Assembly (NCBI RefSeq): GCF_004187715.1
Contig: NZ_QZWF01000002.1
Coordinates: 186,001 to 250,000, forward strand
Source of the DNA: Streptomyces sp. F001
GTDB lineage: Bacteria > Actinomycetota > Actinomycetes > Streptomycetales > Streptomycetaceae
Length of the DNA stretch: 64,000 nt
Reading direction: 5' to 3'
The stretch's first letter is position 1; every line of letters starts with the position of its first letter. This document shows positions 1 to 8,272 of this stretch, one piece after another. The notes below the pieces were generated by a model, which saw only the letters and a list, made by a program, of their open reading frames with translations, made no database searches and was not told the DNA's origin. The position numbers and the translations under genes were made by a program.

Positions 1-30
1 CGTCCATTGACAGAAGCGCGAGCGGTCTAT

Positions 31-49
31 TTAGGTTTGCCTTACCTAA
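31..49. promoter_or_regulatory. Iron box (DmdR/DtxR-type operator)
   Basis: The 19-bp interrupted palindrome TTAGGTTTGCCTTACCTAA lies 37 bp before the first start codon. It closely matches the actinobacterial iron-box consensus (TTAGGTTAGGCTAACCTAA) bound by DmdR1/IdeR/DtxR repressors with ferrous iron. The inference is repression of the downstream exported proteins when iron is plentiful. Confidence 0.85.
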
Positions 50-86
50 GTTGGGCCGCTGAAACTAGAAAGGTGCTCGTCACCCC

Positions 87-626
87 ATGAGATCTGTTCT
101 CTCCGCCCGGAACGCCGCCCGTGCCGGTCTCGCCGTCGCCGCCTCCGCCGCGCTGACCCTGGGCCTGGCCACCTCGGCCTCCGCCGCCACCTCCACCCGC
201 AGCGTCGTCGACGGCAGCACCACCTACAACCTGTCGCTGACCAGCCCCGCCACGGCCGCGGCCGCAGGCCAGGTCATCACCGTCTCCGGCTCCGGCTACA
301 ACCCGAGCCAGGGCATCTACGTCGGCCTCTGCGTGGTCGACGGCGCCCAGGGCGTGAACAAGCCGACCCCATGCCTGGGCGGCCAGGACGAGACCGGCTC
401 GACGGGTGCCTCCCACTGGGTGAACAACACCTTCGGCGGCATGTTCGCCAACAGCTCCAAGTTCGGCTCCGGCGGCACCTTCAGCGTGCAGATCTACGTC
501 AAGGCCACCCTCGACGACGGCCGCGTCTGCGGTGAGGACGTCACCTGCGCCGTGGTCACCCGCGCCGACCACTTCGACAGCGGCGACCGCAAGTACGACG
601 TCCACGTCCCCATCGCCTTCCAGTAA
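87..626 (+). CDS. Exported single-domain neocarzinostatin-fold protein, iron-box controlled
   Basis: A 179-aa secreted protein with a Sec signal peptide; cleavage is likely after ASA near residue 33. The mature part looks like one neocarzinostatin-type immunoglobulin-like domain: a strand ending in VSGSGYNPSQGIYVGLC, a first cysteine pair (Cys82/Cys96) and a second close pair (Cys148/Cys154) before a final VPIAF strand. Neocarzinostatin has the same two-disulfide layout. The enediyne-binding family function is not implied. The iron box upstream and the larger paralogue downstream suggest a cell-surface role in iron or haem acquisition, but that is inference. A purine-rich GAAAGGTG sits about 10 nt before the ATG. 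Confidence 0.8.
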   Translation: MRSVLSARNAARAGLAVAASAALTLGLATSASAATSTRSVVDGSTTYNLSLTSPATAAAAGQVITVSGSGYNPSQGIYVGLCVVDGAQGVNKPTPCLGGQDETGSTGASHWVNNTFGGMFANSSKFGSGGTFSVQIYVKATLDDGRVCGEDVTCAVVTRADHFDSGDRKYDVHVPIAFQ

Positions 627-715
627 CCGCCCCTGTTCGGCCGGGCCCGCCGCCACCGGGCCCGGCCCTCGGCGTCCCACGGGGCCGGGCACACCCGACC
701 AGCGAGGAACCTTCC

Positions 716-3334
716 ATGACAGACGACACCACGGACCGGCAGCGGCCGGACGGCACGCCCAGACCCCGGCTCAGACGCCCCGCCGCACTCCTCGGCGCCG
801 CCGCCCTGGTGGCCGCCGGAGTCACGGCCATGACGGCCGGATCACCCGCGCAGGCCGCCGACACGCCGAAGACGGCACTCGGCAAGAACGGCCAGAAGCT
901 CACGGTCTCCGCCTCCGCGAATCTGGACCCGGACGGCGAGACGCTCCGCGTCACCGGCGAGGGCTACGACGAGACCAAGGGCATCTACGTCGCCCTGTGC
1001 AAGGACAACGGCGACAACCGGATCCCCACGCCCTGCCTCGGCGGCGCCGACCAGTCCGGGGACAGCGGCGCCTCGAAGTGGATCGTCCCCGAGGGCGACC
1101 CCAACGAGGGAGAGCTCACCGAGATCTACGGCGACGGCGGCACCTTCGACGTCGAGATCGAGGTCAAGGCCAAGGACGGCGGCCTCGACTGCACCCAGGT
1201 CGCCTGCTCGGTCGTCACCCGCGTCGACCACCGCGCCGCCGGCGACCGCTCCCAGGACGTCCGTATCCCCGTCGCCTTCGAGGGCCAGGACCCCGGAGAC
1301 GGCGACGGCGGTGACGGCGTGGACGTCCCCGCGGGCACCGTCACCTACACCAAGGCCGCCGAGTACACCACCGCGGGCCAGCCGCTGGACCTCCTGCTGC
1401 ACCCCGACTCCGGGAAGCTGTACGTCGGTTCCCACAACATCCCCGACACCTCGGACGTCAACGAGGCGGGCCTGTACGTCCTCGACCCCGACGACGGCAA
1501 GGTGCTCAGCCACATCGCGCAGGCGCCGGGGTCCACCGGCACCATGGCCGCCCGCCCGGTGTACCGGATCATCGCGCCGCTGGCCGGCGACGGCGTCGCC
1601 TTCCAGTACCCGGTGCGCGGCATCGGCACCGCCAAGGACGGCGACACCGCCGCGAAGGGCGTCTGGCCTCCCGGCGGCACCGTCACGGGGGTCGGGCCCG
1701 GCGCCGACGCCTCCACGGTGCTGATCACGCAGGGTGCGGTGCTGTCCGAGATCGAGACGGCGACCGGCGCCGTCAAGCGGACGGTCACGCTCGACAGCGG
1801 CAGCGCGCTCGGTGTGGACACCGCCCGCAAGGCCGCCTGGTCCGCCGACGCCACCGGCGGCAAGCTCCGCCGCGTCGACACCGGCTCCTTCACGGTCACC
1901 GCCACGGCCGAACTGCCCGCGGACCTGCTCTCCTTCGTCGAGGTGGACCCGGAGACCGGCAACGTGTGGGTGGGCAGCGGCTATGCGGTGCTCGTCTTCG
2001 ACAAGGACGCCAAGCTGCTGGCCACCCTGAAGGGACAGGACAGGCCCACCGCGGTGGCCTTCGACAGGACCACCCGCCAGGCCTTCCTCCTCCGGGAGGA
2101 CTACGGCAGCGCCGAGGACGGCGCGGACAACGTCGGCGCCCTGGAGGTCTACGACAGCGCGATCTTCCAGCAGGCGGCCGACCCGGTCGCCCTGCCCGGC
2201 AGCCGCGCCGCGAGCTTCGCAGGCGTCGCCGTCACCCCGGGCGGCGGCTCGGTCTACCTCACCAACCAGGCCGAGAGCGAGGTCGTCAGGTTCGACCGCC
2301 GCATGTCCCCGAAGGTCACCCAGGCTCCCACGGACCAGTCGGTGGCACCGGGCGACGAGGTGACCTTCGTCGCCGCCGCCGAGGGCACCCCGGAGCCGAC
2401 CGTGCGCTGGCAGGTCAGCGCCGACGACGGCCAGACCTGGTCCACGATCGAGGGGGCGACACGGAACGCGTACTCCTTCACCGCGAAGGAGTCGCACGAC
2501 GGCTACCGGTATCGCGCCGAGTTCGCCAACTCCGTGGGCAGCACCCGCACGTCGCCGGTGACGCTCACCGTCTCCGCGCCCGGCGGCGACAACGGCGGCG
2601 GCGCGGGGGGCGGCGACGGCGAGGAGAACACCGAGCCGTCCGGCACCAGGACGGTGACCGGCCCCGAGGGCCAGAAGCTCACCGTCACCCCGGTCAACAA
2701 CCTCGCCACCGACGACCAGAAGCTCACCGTCACCGGTTCCGGCTACGACGTCGACAAGGGCATCTACGTCGCCCTGTGCGTCGACAACGGCGACGGCGAA
2801 CTGCCCACGCCGTGCATCGGCGGTGTCGACATGACCGGCACCTCGCACTCCTCGGCGTGGATCTCCTCCAACCCGCCGGACTACGGCGAGGACCTGGCGA
2901 TCCCGTACGGCGACGGCGGCACCTTCGAGGTGGAGCTGACCGTCGACGCCAAGGACGAGTTCACCGACTGCTTCAAGGCGAAGTGCGTGCTCGCCACCCG
3001 GGCCGACCACACCCTCTCCGGTGACCGCTCGCAGGACGTCAAGGTCCCGGTCGCCTTCGTCGGCCAGGACCCCGTGGACACCGACGGCGGCACCGGCGGC
3101 ACGGGCGGCACCGGCTCCGGTGGTACGACCGGCGGGACGAGCACCGGCGGCGGCACCGGCACGACCGGTGGGACGAGCACCGGCGGCACCGGCACGACCA
3201 CCACCTCCGGCGGCAGCCTCGCCTCCACCGGCGTCACGGTCGGCACCGCGGCGGCCCTTGCCGCGCTGCTCACGGCAACGGGCTGGTACGTCCACCGTCG
3301 CACCCGGACCGGGGCTCCGGCCGACGCGGACTGA
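716..3334 (+). CDS. Sortase-anchored surface protein: two neocarzinostatin-like domains, beta-propeller, Ig-like domain
   Basis: An 872-aa exported protein. Order: signal segment with RLRRP and a hydrophobic stretch to about residue 48; neocarzinostatin-like domain (about 50-190, with GEGYDETKGIYVALC and paired cysteines); a repeat-rich region resembling a YncE/NHL-type beta-propeller (about 200-530); an Ig-like domain (about 535-620); a second neocarzinostatin-like domain (about 640-785); a Gly/Thr linker; then LASTG at 835-839, a membrane segment and a basic tail. LAXTG is the class E sortase signal, so the protein is probably wall-linked. It lies 89 bp after the smaller paralogue and probably shares its iron-box promoter. 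The ligand is unknown; haem or siderophore capture is plausible. Confidence 0.8.
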   Translation: MTDDTTDRQRPDGTPRPRLRRPAALLGAAALVAAGVTAMTAGSPAQAADTPKTALGKNGQKLTVSASANLDPDGETLRVTGEGYDETKGIYVALCKDNGDNRIPTPCLGGADQSGDSGASKWIVPEGDPNEGELTEIYGDGGTFDVEIEVKAKDGGLDCTQVACSVVTRVDHRAAGDRSQDVRIPVAFEGQDPGDGDGGDGVDVPAGTVTYTKAAEYTTAGQPLDLLLHPDSGKLYVGSHNIPDTSDVNEAGLYVLDPDDGKVLSHIAQAPGSTGTMAARPVYRIIAPLAGDGVAFQYPVRGIGTAKDGDTAAKGVWPPGGTVTGVGPGADASTVLITQGAVLSEIETATGAVKRTVTLDSGSALGVDTARKAAWSADATGGKLRRVDTGSFTVTATAELPADLLSFVEVDPETGNVWVGSGYAVLVFDKDAKLLATLKGQDRPTAVAFDRTTRQAFLLREDYGSAEDGADNVGALEVYDSAIFQQAADPVALPGSRAASFAGVAVTPGGGSVYLTNQAESEVVRFDRRMSPKVTQAPTDQSVAPGDEVTFVAAAEGTPEPTVRWQVSADDGQTWSTIEGATRNAYSFTAKESHDGYRYRAEFANSVGSTRTSPVTLTVSAPGGDNGGGAGGGDGEENTEPSGTRTVTGPEGQKLTVTPVNNLATDDQKLTVTGSGYDVDKGIYVALCVDNGDGELPTPCIGGVDMTGTSHSSAWISSNPPDYGEDLAIPYGDGGTFEVELTVDAKDEFTDCFKAKCVLATRADHTLSGDRSQDVKVPVAFVGQDPVDTDGGTGGTGGTGSGGTTGGTSTGGGTGTTGGTSTGGTGTTTTSGGSLASTGVTVGTAAALAALLTATGWYVHRRTRTGAPADAD

Positions 3335-3340
3335 CCGCAC

Positions 3341-3371
3341 GAGGGCTCCCCGCATCCGCCGGGGAGCCCTC
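3341..3371. terminator. Bidirectional stem-loop terminator
   Basis: A perfect 11-bp stem, GAGGGCTCCCC (3341-3351) pairing with GGGGAGCCCTC (3361-3371), with a 9-nt loop. It sits 6 bp after the stop of the plus-strand surface protein gene and between convergent genes. Confidence 0.85.
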
Positions 3372-3444
3372 ATGCGTGCTGCAGGGGGCCGCGGGCCCCG
3401 AAACGGCCGAGTCCCCCTCACGCGGCGTACCCGGCGCAGCCCGG

Positions 3445-3951
3445 TCAGGCGGCACGTCGGCCCGCTCCCCGGCCCACCGCGGACAGCAGAGACCCGATGG
3501 CGACGCCGATCGCGAGGCGGACGACGCCGGTGCCCACCTTGGCCTCGCTGCTCACCGACGAGGTGAACGGATGCAGCACCACCGCCGCCGTGATCAGGGC
3601 GACGATCCACGCGAAGAACCGTCCCGCCTGCGCGGTGCTCAGCATGAGCAGATGCAGTACCGCCGTCGCCGCCAGCGCGACCACCGCCGCACCGGCGGCC
3701 AGCAGCCCCGTCGAGGCGTCCCCCAGGGCGCCGTGGCCGTCGGGCGCGAGCACCGGGAAGCCCATGACCCCGCGGACCAGCAGCACGGCGGCCACGGCGG
3801 TGAGTCCGGCGATCGCGGCGGTCATGATCCCGCCGGTCCACAACCGGGAGGCGTCGACCCGCGGCCCCGGCGGGCGGGCGCCCGGGGCGGGATCGCCTGC
3901 GGTCTCCTTCGACATCTGCGGCTGGCCCAAGGGCTGGTTCGGCGGCTGCAC
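3445..3951 (-). CDS. DUF6069 family membrane protein
   Basis: A 168-aa integral membrane protein with a proline-rich cytosolic N-terminus followed by four predicted membrane helices (about residues 40-60, 83-103, 112-130 and 140-158). The length and four-helix layout fit the actinobacterial DUF6069 family, whose function is unknown. The GTG start follows a GAGGAG site with 8-nt spacing. It faces the surface-protein gene and is divergent from the aldo/keto reductase. Nothing in the sequence indicates a substrate. Confidence 0.7.
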   Translation of the reverse strand: MQPPNQPLGQPQMSKETAGDPAPGARPPGPRVDASRLWTGGIMTAAIAGLTAVAAVLLVRGVMGFPVLAPDGHGALGDASTGLLAAGAAVVALAATAVLHLLMLSTAQAGRFFAWIVALITAAVVLHPFTSSVSSEAKVGTGVVRLAIGVAIGSLLSAVGRGAGRRAA

Positions 3952-4115
3952 GATCGGACTCCTCGGTCTGGACGGTGCGACATCCGTACCCCCGGACCGC
4001 CGCGCCGCTGCCGGACGCTGGCCCGTTCGGGGCAGGGACCGCCCCGCAGTGTGCGCGGCGGCCGTGGCAACGGCGTTGGTAGCGTGCTCGCGTGAACGAG
4101 GGGGGAAGACAGCAC

Positions 4116-4955
4116 ATGACTTCGAACGAGTTCCGGATCGGCGGAGAACGGCTCGTGGGGCGCCTCGGCTTCGGTGCCATGCACTTGCCGACGGAGCCCG
4201 CGGCCGACCGCGAGGCCGCCCTCGCGGTCGCCCGGCGGGCCGTCGAACTGGGCGTCACCCTGATCGACACCGCCCATCTCTACGGCGGGGGAGCCAACGA
4301 GGAGCTCCTGGCCGAGGCCCTGTATCCGTATCCGGCGGAACTGCTGATCACCACGAAGGTGGGCGTCGCACGCACCGGCCCCGGTGGAGACTGGCGGCTC
4401 GACGGCCGGCCGGCCGTTCTGCGGGACCAGGTGGACCAGGCCCTCGGGCGACTGCGCGTCGACCGCCTCGAGCTGCTCCAGCTGCACCGTATCGACCCGC
4501 AGACGCCGCTCGCCGATCAGCTCGGCACGCTGCGGGGGTTGCAGACCGAGGGCAAGGTCGGCCGGATCGGCCTGTCGGAGGTCACGGTCGCCGAACTCGA
4601 CGAGGCGCGGGCGATGGTCGACGTGGTGAGCGTGCAGAACCGGTACAGCCTGCTCGACCGAGAGCACGAGCCGGTCCTCGAGGCCTGTACGGCAGCGGGC
4701 ATCGCGTTCCTGCCGTGGCGGCCGGTCGCGCACGGGGCGTCCGGCGCGCGGGCGGAGATCGCCGCCGTCGCACACGAACTGGACGCCACACCGACGCAGG
4801 TCGCGCTGGCCTGGCTGCTCGCCCGGTCACCGGTGATCCTCCCCATCCCGGGCACCGCGCGGATCGACCACCTGGAGGAGAACCTCGCCGCGTCCCGCCT
4901 CCGGCTGACCCCTGCCCACCTCAGCCGCCTGGACGGCCTCGCCGAACAGACCTGA
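4116..4955 (+). CDS. Aldo/keto reductase
   Basis: A 279-aa NADPH-dependent oxidoreductase of the aldo/keto reductase superfamily. Family landmarks are the Asp in LIDTAHLYGGG, the catalytic Tyr in the same motif, the Lys in LLITTKVG, the His in LLQLHRID, and the cofactor-binding C-terminal segment VILPIPGTARIDHLEENL. The ATG at 4116 is chosen because it follows GGGGGGAAG by about 7 nt; the upstream in-frame GTG at 4092 has no ribosome site. It is a stand-alone gene upstream of the sugar-uptake module, and its physiological substrate cannot be deduced. Confidence 0.85.
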   Translation: MTSNEFRIGGERLVGRLGFGAMHLPTEPAADREAALAVARRAVELGVTLIDTAHLYGGGANEELLAEALYPYPAELLITTKVGVARTGPGGDWRLDGRPAVLRDQVDQALGRLRVDRLELLQLHRIDPQTPLADQLGTLRGLQTEGKVGRIGLSEVTVAELDEARAMVDVVSVQNRYSLLDREHEPVLEACTAAGIAFLPWRPVAHGASGARAEIAAVAHELDATPTQVALAWLLARSPVILPIPGTARIDHLEENLAASRLRLTPAHLSRLDGLAEQT

Positions 4956-5021
4956 GCTCTCACCGGGGTCCCTCCCGGCTCCTCCGCCGCGGAAGCATGC
5001 AGGGGAGCTTGACGGGCGGAA

Positions 5022-5035
5022 TGTTACCGGTAACA
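5022..5035. promoter_or_regulatory. LacI-family operator
   Basis: A perfect 14-bp palindrome, TGTTACCGGTAACA, with the central CG typical of LacI/GalR-family operators, 61 bp upstream of the MFS gene start. The LacI-type regulator at 8273-9337 is the obvious candidate ligand (inference). Confidence 0.75.
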
Positions 5036-5095
5036 CTCGTGCTCGTCGCAGAGCCGCTTCCGCCCACGCCGTCTGGGCCCTTCCCTGGAGTCCGC

Positions 5096-6289
5096 GTGAC
5101 CGAGCCAACGACCGGACCGCCCCGCGCAGGCGCCCGCAGCGTCCCCGAGGCCCCCGTCTTCAGCCCGCTCGCCGTCGTCGCGTCCTGCGCGGGCTTCGTG
5201 CTCATCGGGGCGCTCCAGGCCCTGTACGGGCCCGCCATCCCGGCGTTCCGACGGGAGTTCGGGCTGTCGCCGTCCGCCGCCGGCATGGGGCTCAGCGCCC
5301 ACTTCGTCGGCGGTGTCGCCGGGGTGCTGCTCTTCGACCGCCTCTACGGGCGGCTCGGCAACCGGCAGATCCTCGGCAGCTCGTACCTCCTGATGGCCGT
5401 CGGCGCGGCAGGCGTCGCCCTGGCCCCCACCTGGCCGGCCGCACTGGCCGTGGCGCTGCTCGCCGGGCTCGGCTTCGGCGGCATCGACTACGGCCTGAAC
5501 CAGCTCTTCGCCACCGGCTTCGGCCATCGGTCGACCGCGATGCTCAACGTCCTCAACGCCCACTTCGGCATCGGCGCCATCCTCGGCCCGGCTCTCGTCG
5601 GCGTGGTCGGCGCCGACCGGTACCCGGCCGTCTTCCTCGGCTTCGCGCTGGCCAACCTGCCGCTGCTGCTGTGCCTGAAGGGTGTACGCGACCGATCGCC
5701 CCGGCCCGACGGCGGGGCCGGGGAAGCAGGTCCCGTCCTCGCCCGGAGCCTGGGCTCGGTGCTGGCCGTGTTCGTCACGCTCTACGTCCTGCACGTCGGC
5801 ATCGAGGCCGGCGTCGGCGGCTGGGAACCCACCCACCTGGAGAGCGTGGGATACGGCGCCGGAGCCGCCGCGACCGCCACCTCCGTGTACTGGCTGATGA
5901 TGACGGTCGGCCGGTTCCTGGTCGTGCCGATCGCGCTGCGCTGCACCGCCCAGACCATCGTCACCGTCTCCTGTGCGGGAATGACGGTCTGCCTGCTGCT
6001 GGCGGCGGTGCCGGAGCTCGCCCCCTACGCGTACGCGGGTGTCGGCCTGTTCATCGCGCCGATCTTCCCGACCGGACTGCCCTGGCTCAACCGGGCCGCC
6101 CCACAGGCCCGTCGGGCAGGCGCCATCGTCATCGCCGCCTCCATGGTGGGCGGTGTCGCGGCCGGCCCGGCACTCGGCAAGGCCATCGAACTGTCCGGCA
6201 CGGGCGCGGTCCCGCTCCTGCTCAGCGGTGTCTCCGCCCTCTGCCTGGCCGCCACCCTCTGGCTGATCCGCACCACCCGCCCGTCCTGA
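5096..6289 (+). CDS. MFS transporter, probable sugar/oligosaccharide permease
   Basis: A 397-aa major facilitator with about 12 membrane helices, beginning with ASCAGFVLIGALQALYGPAIPAF. It resembles the fucose/glucose-type sugar MFS group, including the loop-2 motif FDRLYGRLGNRQ. The GTG at 5096 is chosen because GGAG lies 5 nt upstream and the first helix starts about 25 residues later. It is followed after 27 bp by a cytosolic GH35 enzyme and then a LacI regulator, so it most likely imports the galactoside that enzyme cleaves. A LacI-like operator lies immediately upstream. The substrate assignment is from context only. Confidence 0.8.
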   Translation: MTEPTTGPPRAGARSVPEAPVFSPLAVVASCAGFVLIGALQALYGPAIPAFRREFGLSPSAAGMGLSAHFVGGVAGVLLFDRLYGRLGNRQILGSSYLLMAVGAAGVALAPTWPAALAVALLAGLGFGGIDYGLNQLFATGFGHRSTAMLNVLNAHFGIGAILGPALVGVVGADRYPAVFLGFALANLPLLLCLKGVRDRSPRPDGGAGEAGPVLARSLGSVLAVFVTLYVLHVGIEAGVGGWEPTHLESVGYGAGAAATATSVYWLMMTVGRFLVVPIALRCTAQTIVTVSCAGMTVCLLLAAVPELAPYAYAGVGLFIAPIFPTGLPWLNRAAPQARRAGAIVIAASMVGGVAAGPALGKAIELSGTGAVPLLLSGVSALCLAATLWLIRTTRPS

Positions 6290-6316
6290 CCCGCTCCAGC
6301 TGAAGGGAAGTTCCGC

Positions 6317-8074
6317 ATGCCCGCCCTGACCACCACGTCCGACGGTTTCCTGCTGCACGGCGAGCCGTTCCGGATCGTCTCCGGAGCGATGCACTACTTC
6401 CGCATCCACCCCGGCCAGTGGGCCGACCGGCTGCGCAAGGCCCGGCTGATGGGCCTCAACACGGTGGAGACGTACGTGCCGTGGAACCTCCACCAGCCCG
6501 ACCCCGACGGCCCCCTCGTCCTCGACGGCATCCTCGACCTGCCGCGCTACCTGAGCCTGGCCCGCGCGGAGGGCCTCCATGTGCTGCTGCGCCCCGGCCC
6601 CTTCATCTGCGGCGAGTGGGACGGCGGCGGGCTGCCCTCGTGGCTCACCACCGACCCCGACATCCGGCTGCGCAGCAGTGACCCGCGCTTCACGGATGCC
6701 GTGGACCGCTACCTCGACCTGCTGTTGCCTCCGCTGCTGCCGCACATGGCGGCCGCCGGCGGCCCGGTGATCGCCGTGCAGGTGGAGAACGAGTACGGCG
6801 CCTACGGCGACGACACCACGTACCTGAAGCACCTGCACCAGTCCCTGCGCTCGCGCGGCATCGAGGAGTTGCTCTTCACCTGCGAGCAGACCGACCCCGA
6901 ACACCTGGCCGCCGGTTCGCTGCCCGGCACGCTCGTCACCGGCACCTTCGGCAGCAAGGTCGACCAGAACCTGACCCGGCTCCGCGCCCACCAGCCCGAA
7001 GGGCCCCTGATGTGCGCGGAGTTCTGGATCGGCTGGTTCGACCACTGGGGCGAACCGCACCACGTCCGGGACGCGGCCGACGCCGCGGCCGACCTCGACC
7101 GGCTGCTGTCGGCCGGTGCGTCCGTCAACATCTACATGTTCCACGGCGGCACCAACTTCGGCTTCACCAACGGCGCCAACCACGACCACGCCTACGCCCC
7201 GATCGTCACGTCGTACGACTACGACGCCCCACTGACGGAGTCCGGTGACCCCGGCCCGAAGTACCACGCCTTCCGCGAGGTGATCGCCCGCCACGCTCCC
7301 GTCCCCGACGAGCCCGCCCCGGCCCCGAGCCGGAAACTCGCGCCCACCGTGGCGGAGTTGGACCGGCAGGCGCCGCTGCTGCCGCACGCGGCGAGGCAGG
7401 CCGAGCGGCCCGTGCGCACCGAGAGCCCGCTCACCCTGGACGAGCTCGGGCTGCGGTCCGGATACGCGCTGTACCGCACCACCGTCCCCGCCGCGGGCGA
7501 CGGAGTGCTGCACTTCGCGGGCGGCGTGGGTGACCGGGCCCAGGTCTTCCTGGACGGAGCCCCCGTCGGCGTACTGGAACGCGAACGCCACGACGAGACC
7601 CTGCCCGTGCGCGTCCCGCGCGCCGGGGCCACGCTGGACGTCCTCGTGGAGAACATGGGTGGCGTCAACTACGGCCCCCGCATCGGCGCACCCAAGGGCC
7701 TGCTCGGCGCCGTCACCTTCGACGGCGCGGCGCTGCACGGCTGGGACTGCGTCCCGCTGCCCCTGAACGACCTGAGCGGACTGACCTTCGAGGCCGGCAC
7801 TGCCGCCGGACCCGCATTCCACCACGGCACCTTCGAGGTGACCGAACCGGCCGACACCTTCCTGTCGCTGCCCGGCTGGACCAAGGGCCAGGCCTGGATC
7901 AACGGCTTCCACCTCGGCCGCTACTGGAACCGCGGCCCGCAACGCACCCTGTACATCCCCGCACCCGCCCTGCGCCCCGGCAGCAATGACCTCGTCCTGC
8001 TCGAGCTGCACGCCACCACCAGCCCGCGCGCCCACCTCACCGACACCCCCGATCTCGGACCGGAGCAGCGCTGA
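6317..8074 (+). CDS. Glycoside hydrolase family 35 beta-galactosidase (cytosolic)
   Basis: A 585-aa GH35 retaining beta-galactosidase. The TIM barrel opens with the GAMHYFRIHPGQW and GLNTVETYVPWN motifs. The predicted acid/base is Glu159 in QVENEYG and the predicted nucleophile is Glu235 in MCAEFWIGWFDHWG. C-terminal beta-sandwich domains contain GQAWINGFHLGRYW. No signal peptide is present, so it acts inside the cell on sugar brought in by the MFS permease 27 bp upstream. The GAAGGGAAG ribosome site supports the ATG. Expression is probably LacI-controlled together with the permease. Confidence 0.92.
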   Translation: MPALTTTSDGFLLHGEPFRIVSGAMHYFRIHPGQWADRLRKARLMGLNTVETYVPWNLHQPDPDGPLVLDGILDLPRYLSLARAEGLHVLLRPGPFICGEWDGGGLPSWLTTDPDIRLRSSDPRFTDAVDRYLDLLLPPLLPHMAAAGGPVIAVQVENEYGAYGDDTTYLKHLHQSLRSRGIEELLFTCEQTDPEHLAAGSLPGTLVTGTFGSKVDQNLTRLRAHQPEGPLMCAEFWIGWFDHWGEPHHVRDAADAAADLDRLLSAGASVNIYMFHGGTNFGFTNGANHDHAYAPIVTSYDYDAPLTESGDPGPKYHAFREVIARHAPVPDEPAPAPSRKLAPTVAELDRQAPLLPHAARQAERPVRTESPLTLDELGLRSGYALYRTTVPAAGDGVLHFAGGVGDRAQVFLDGAPVGVLERERHDETLPVRVPRAGATLDVLVENMGGVNYGPRIGAPKGLLGAVTFDGAALHGWDCVPLPLNDLSGLTFEAGTAAGPAFHHGTFEVTEPADTFLSLPGWTKGQAWINGFHLGRYWNRGPQRTLYIPAPALRPGSNDLVLLELHATTSPRAHLTDTPDLGPEQR

Positions 8075-8272
8075 CGACCCGACCGCACCGCCTGCGCGTC
8101 CCCGCGCCCGGCGCGCCACCGCTGCTGCCGTCCGCCGACGGGACCGTCACGAGCCGGACCTGGCCCGTCACCACGGGCTGACGCCCTGAAGCCGGCCGCC
8201 CGGCCTATCCTGTGGATCCGCCGGGCGGGAAAGGACCGCCGGGGAACGAGGCCGAAGGAAACACCGCCCGCC

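Noticed and set aside
842..4270. Very long minus-strand open frame of about 1140 codons opposite the surface-protein gene
   Set aside because: It is antisense to genes with clear families, is rich in Ala/Gly/Arg without any domain, and arises from the GC bias of the codon third positions. The same applies to many other long opposite-strand frames.
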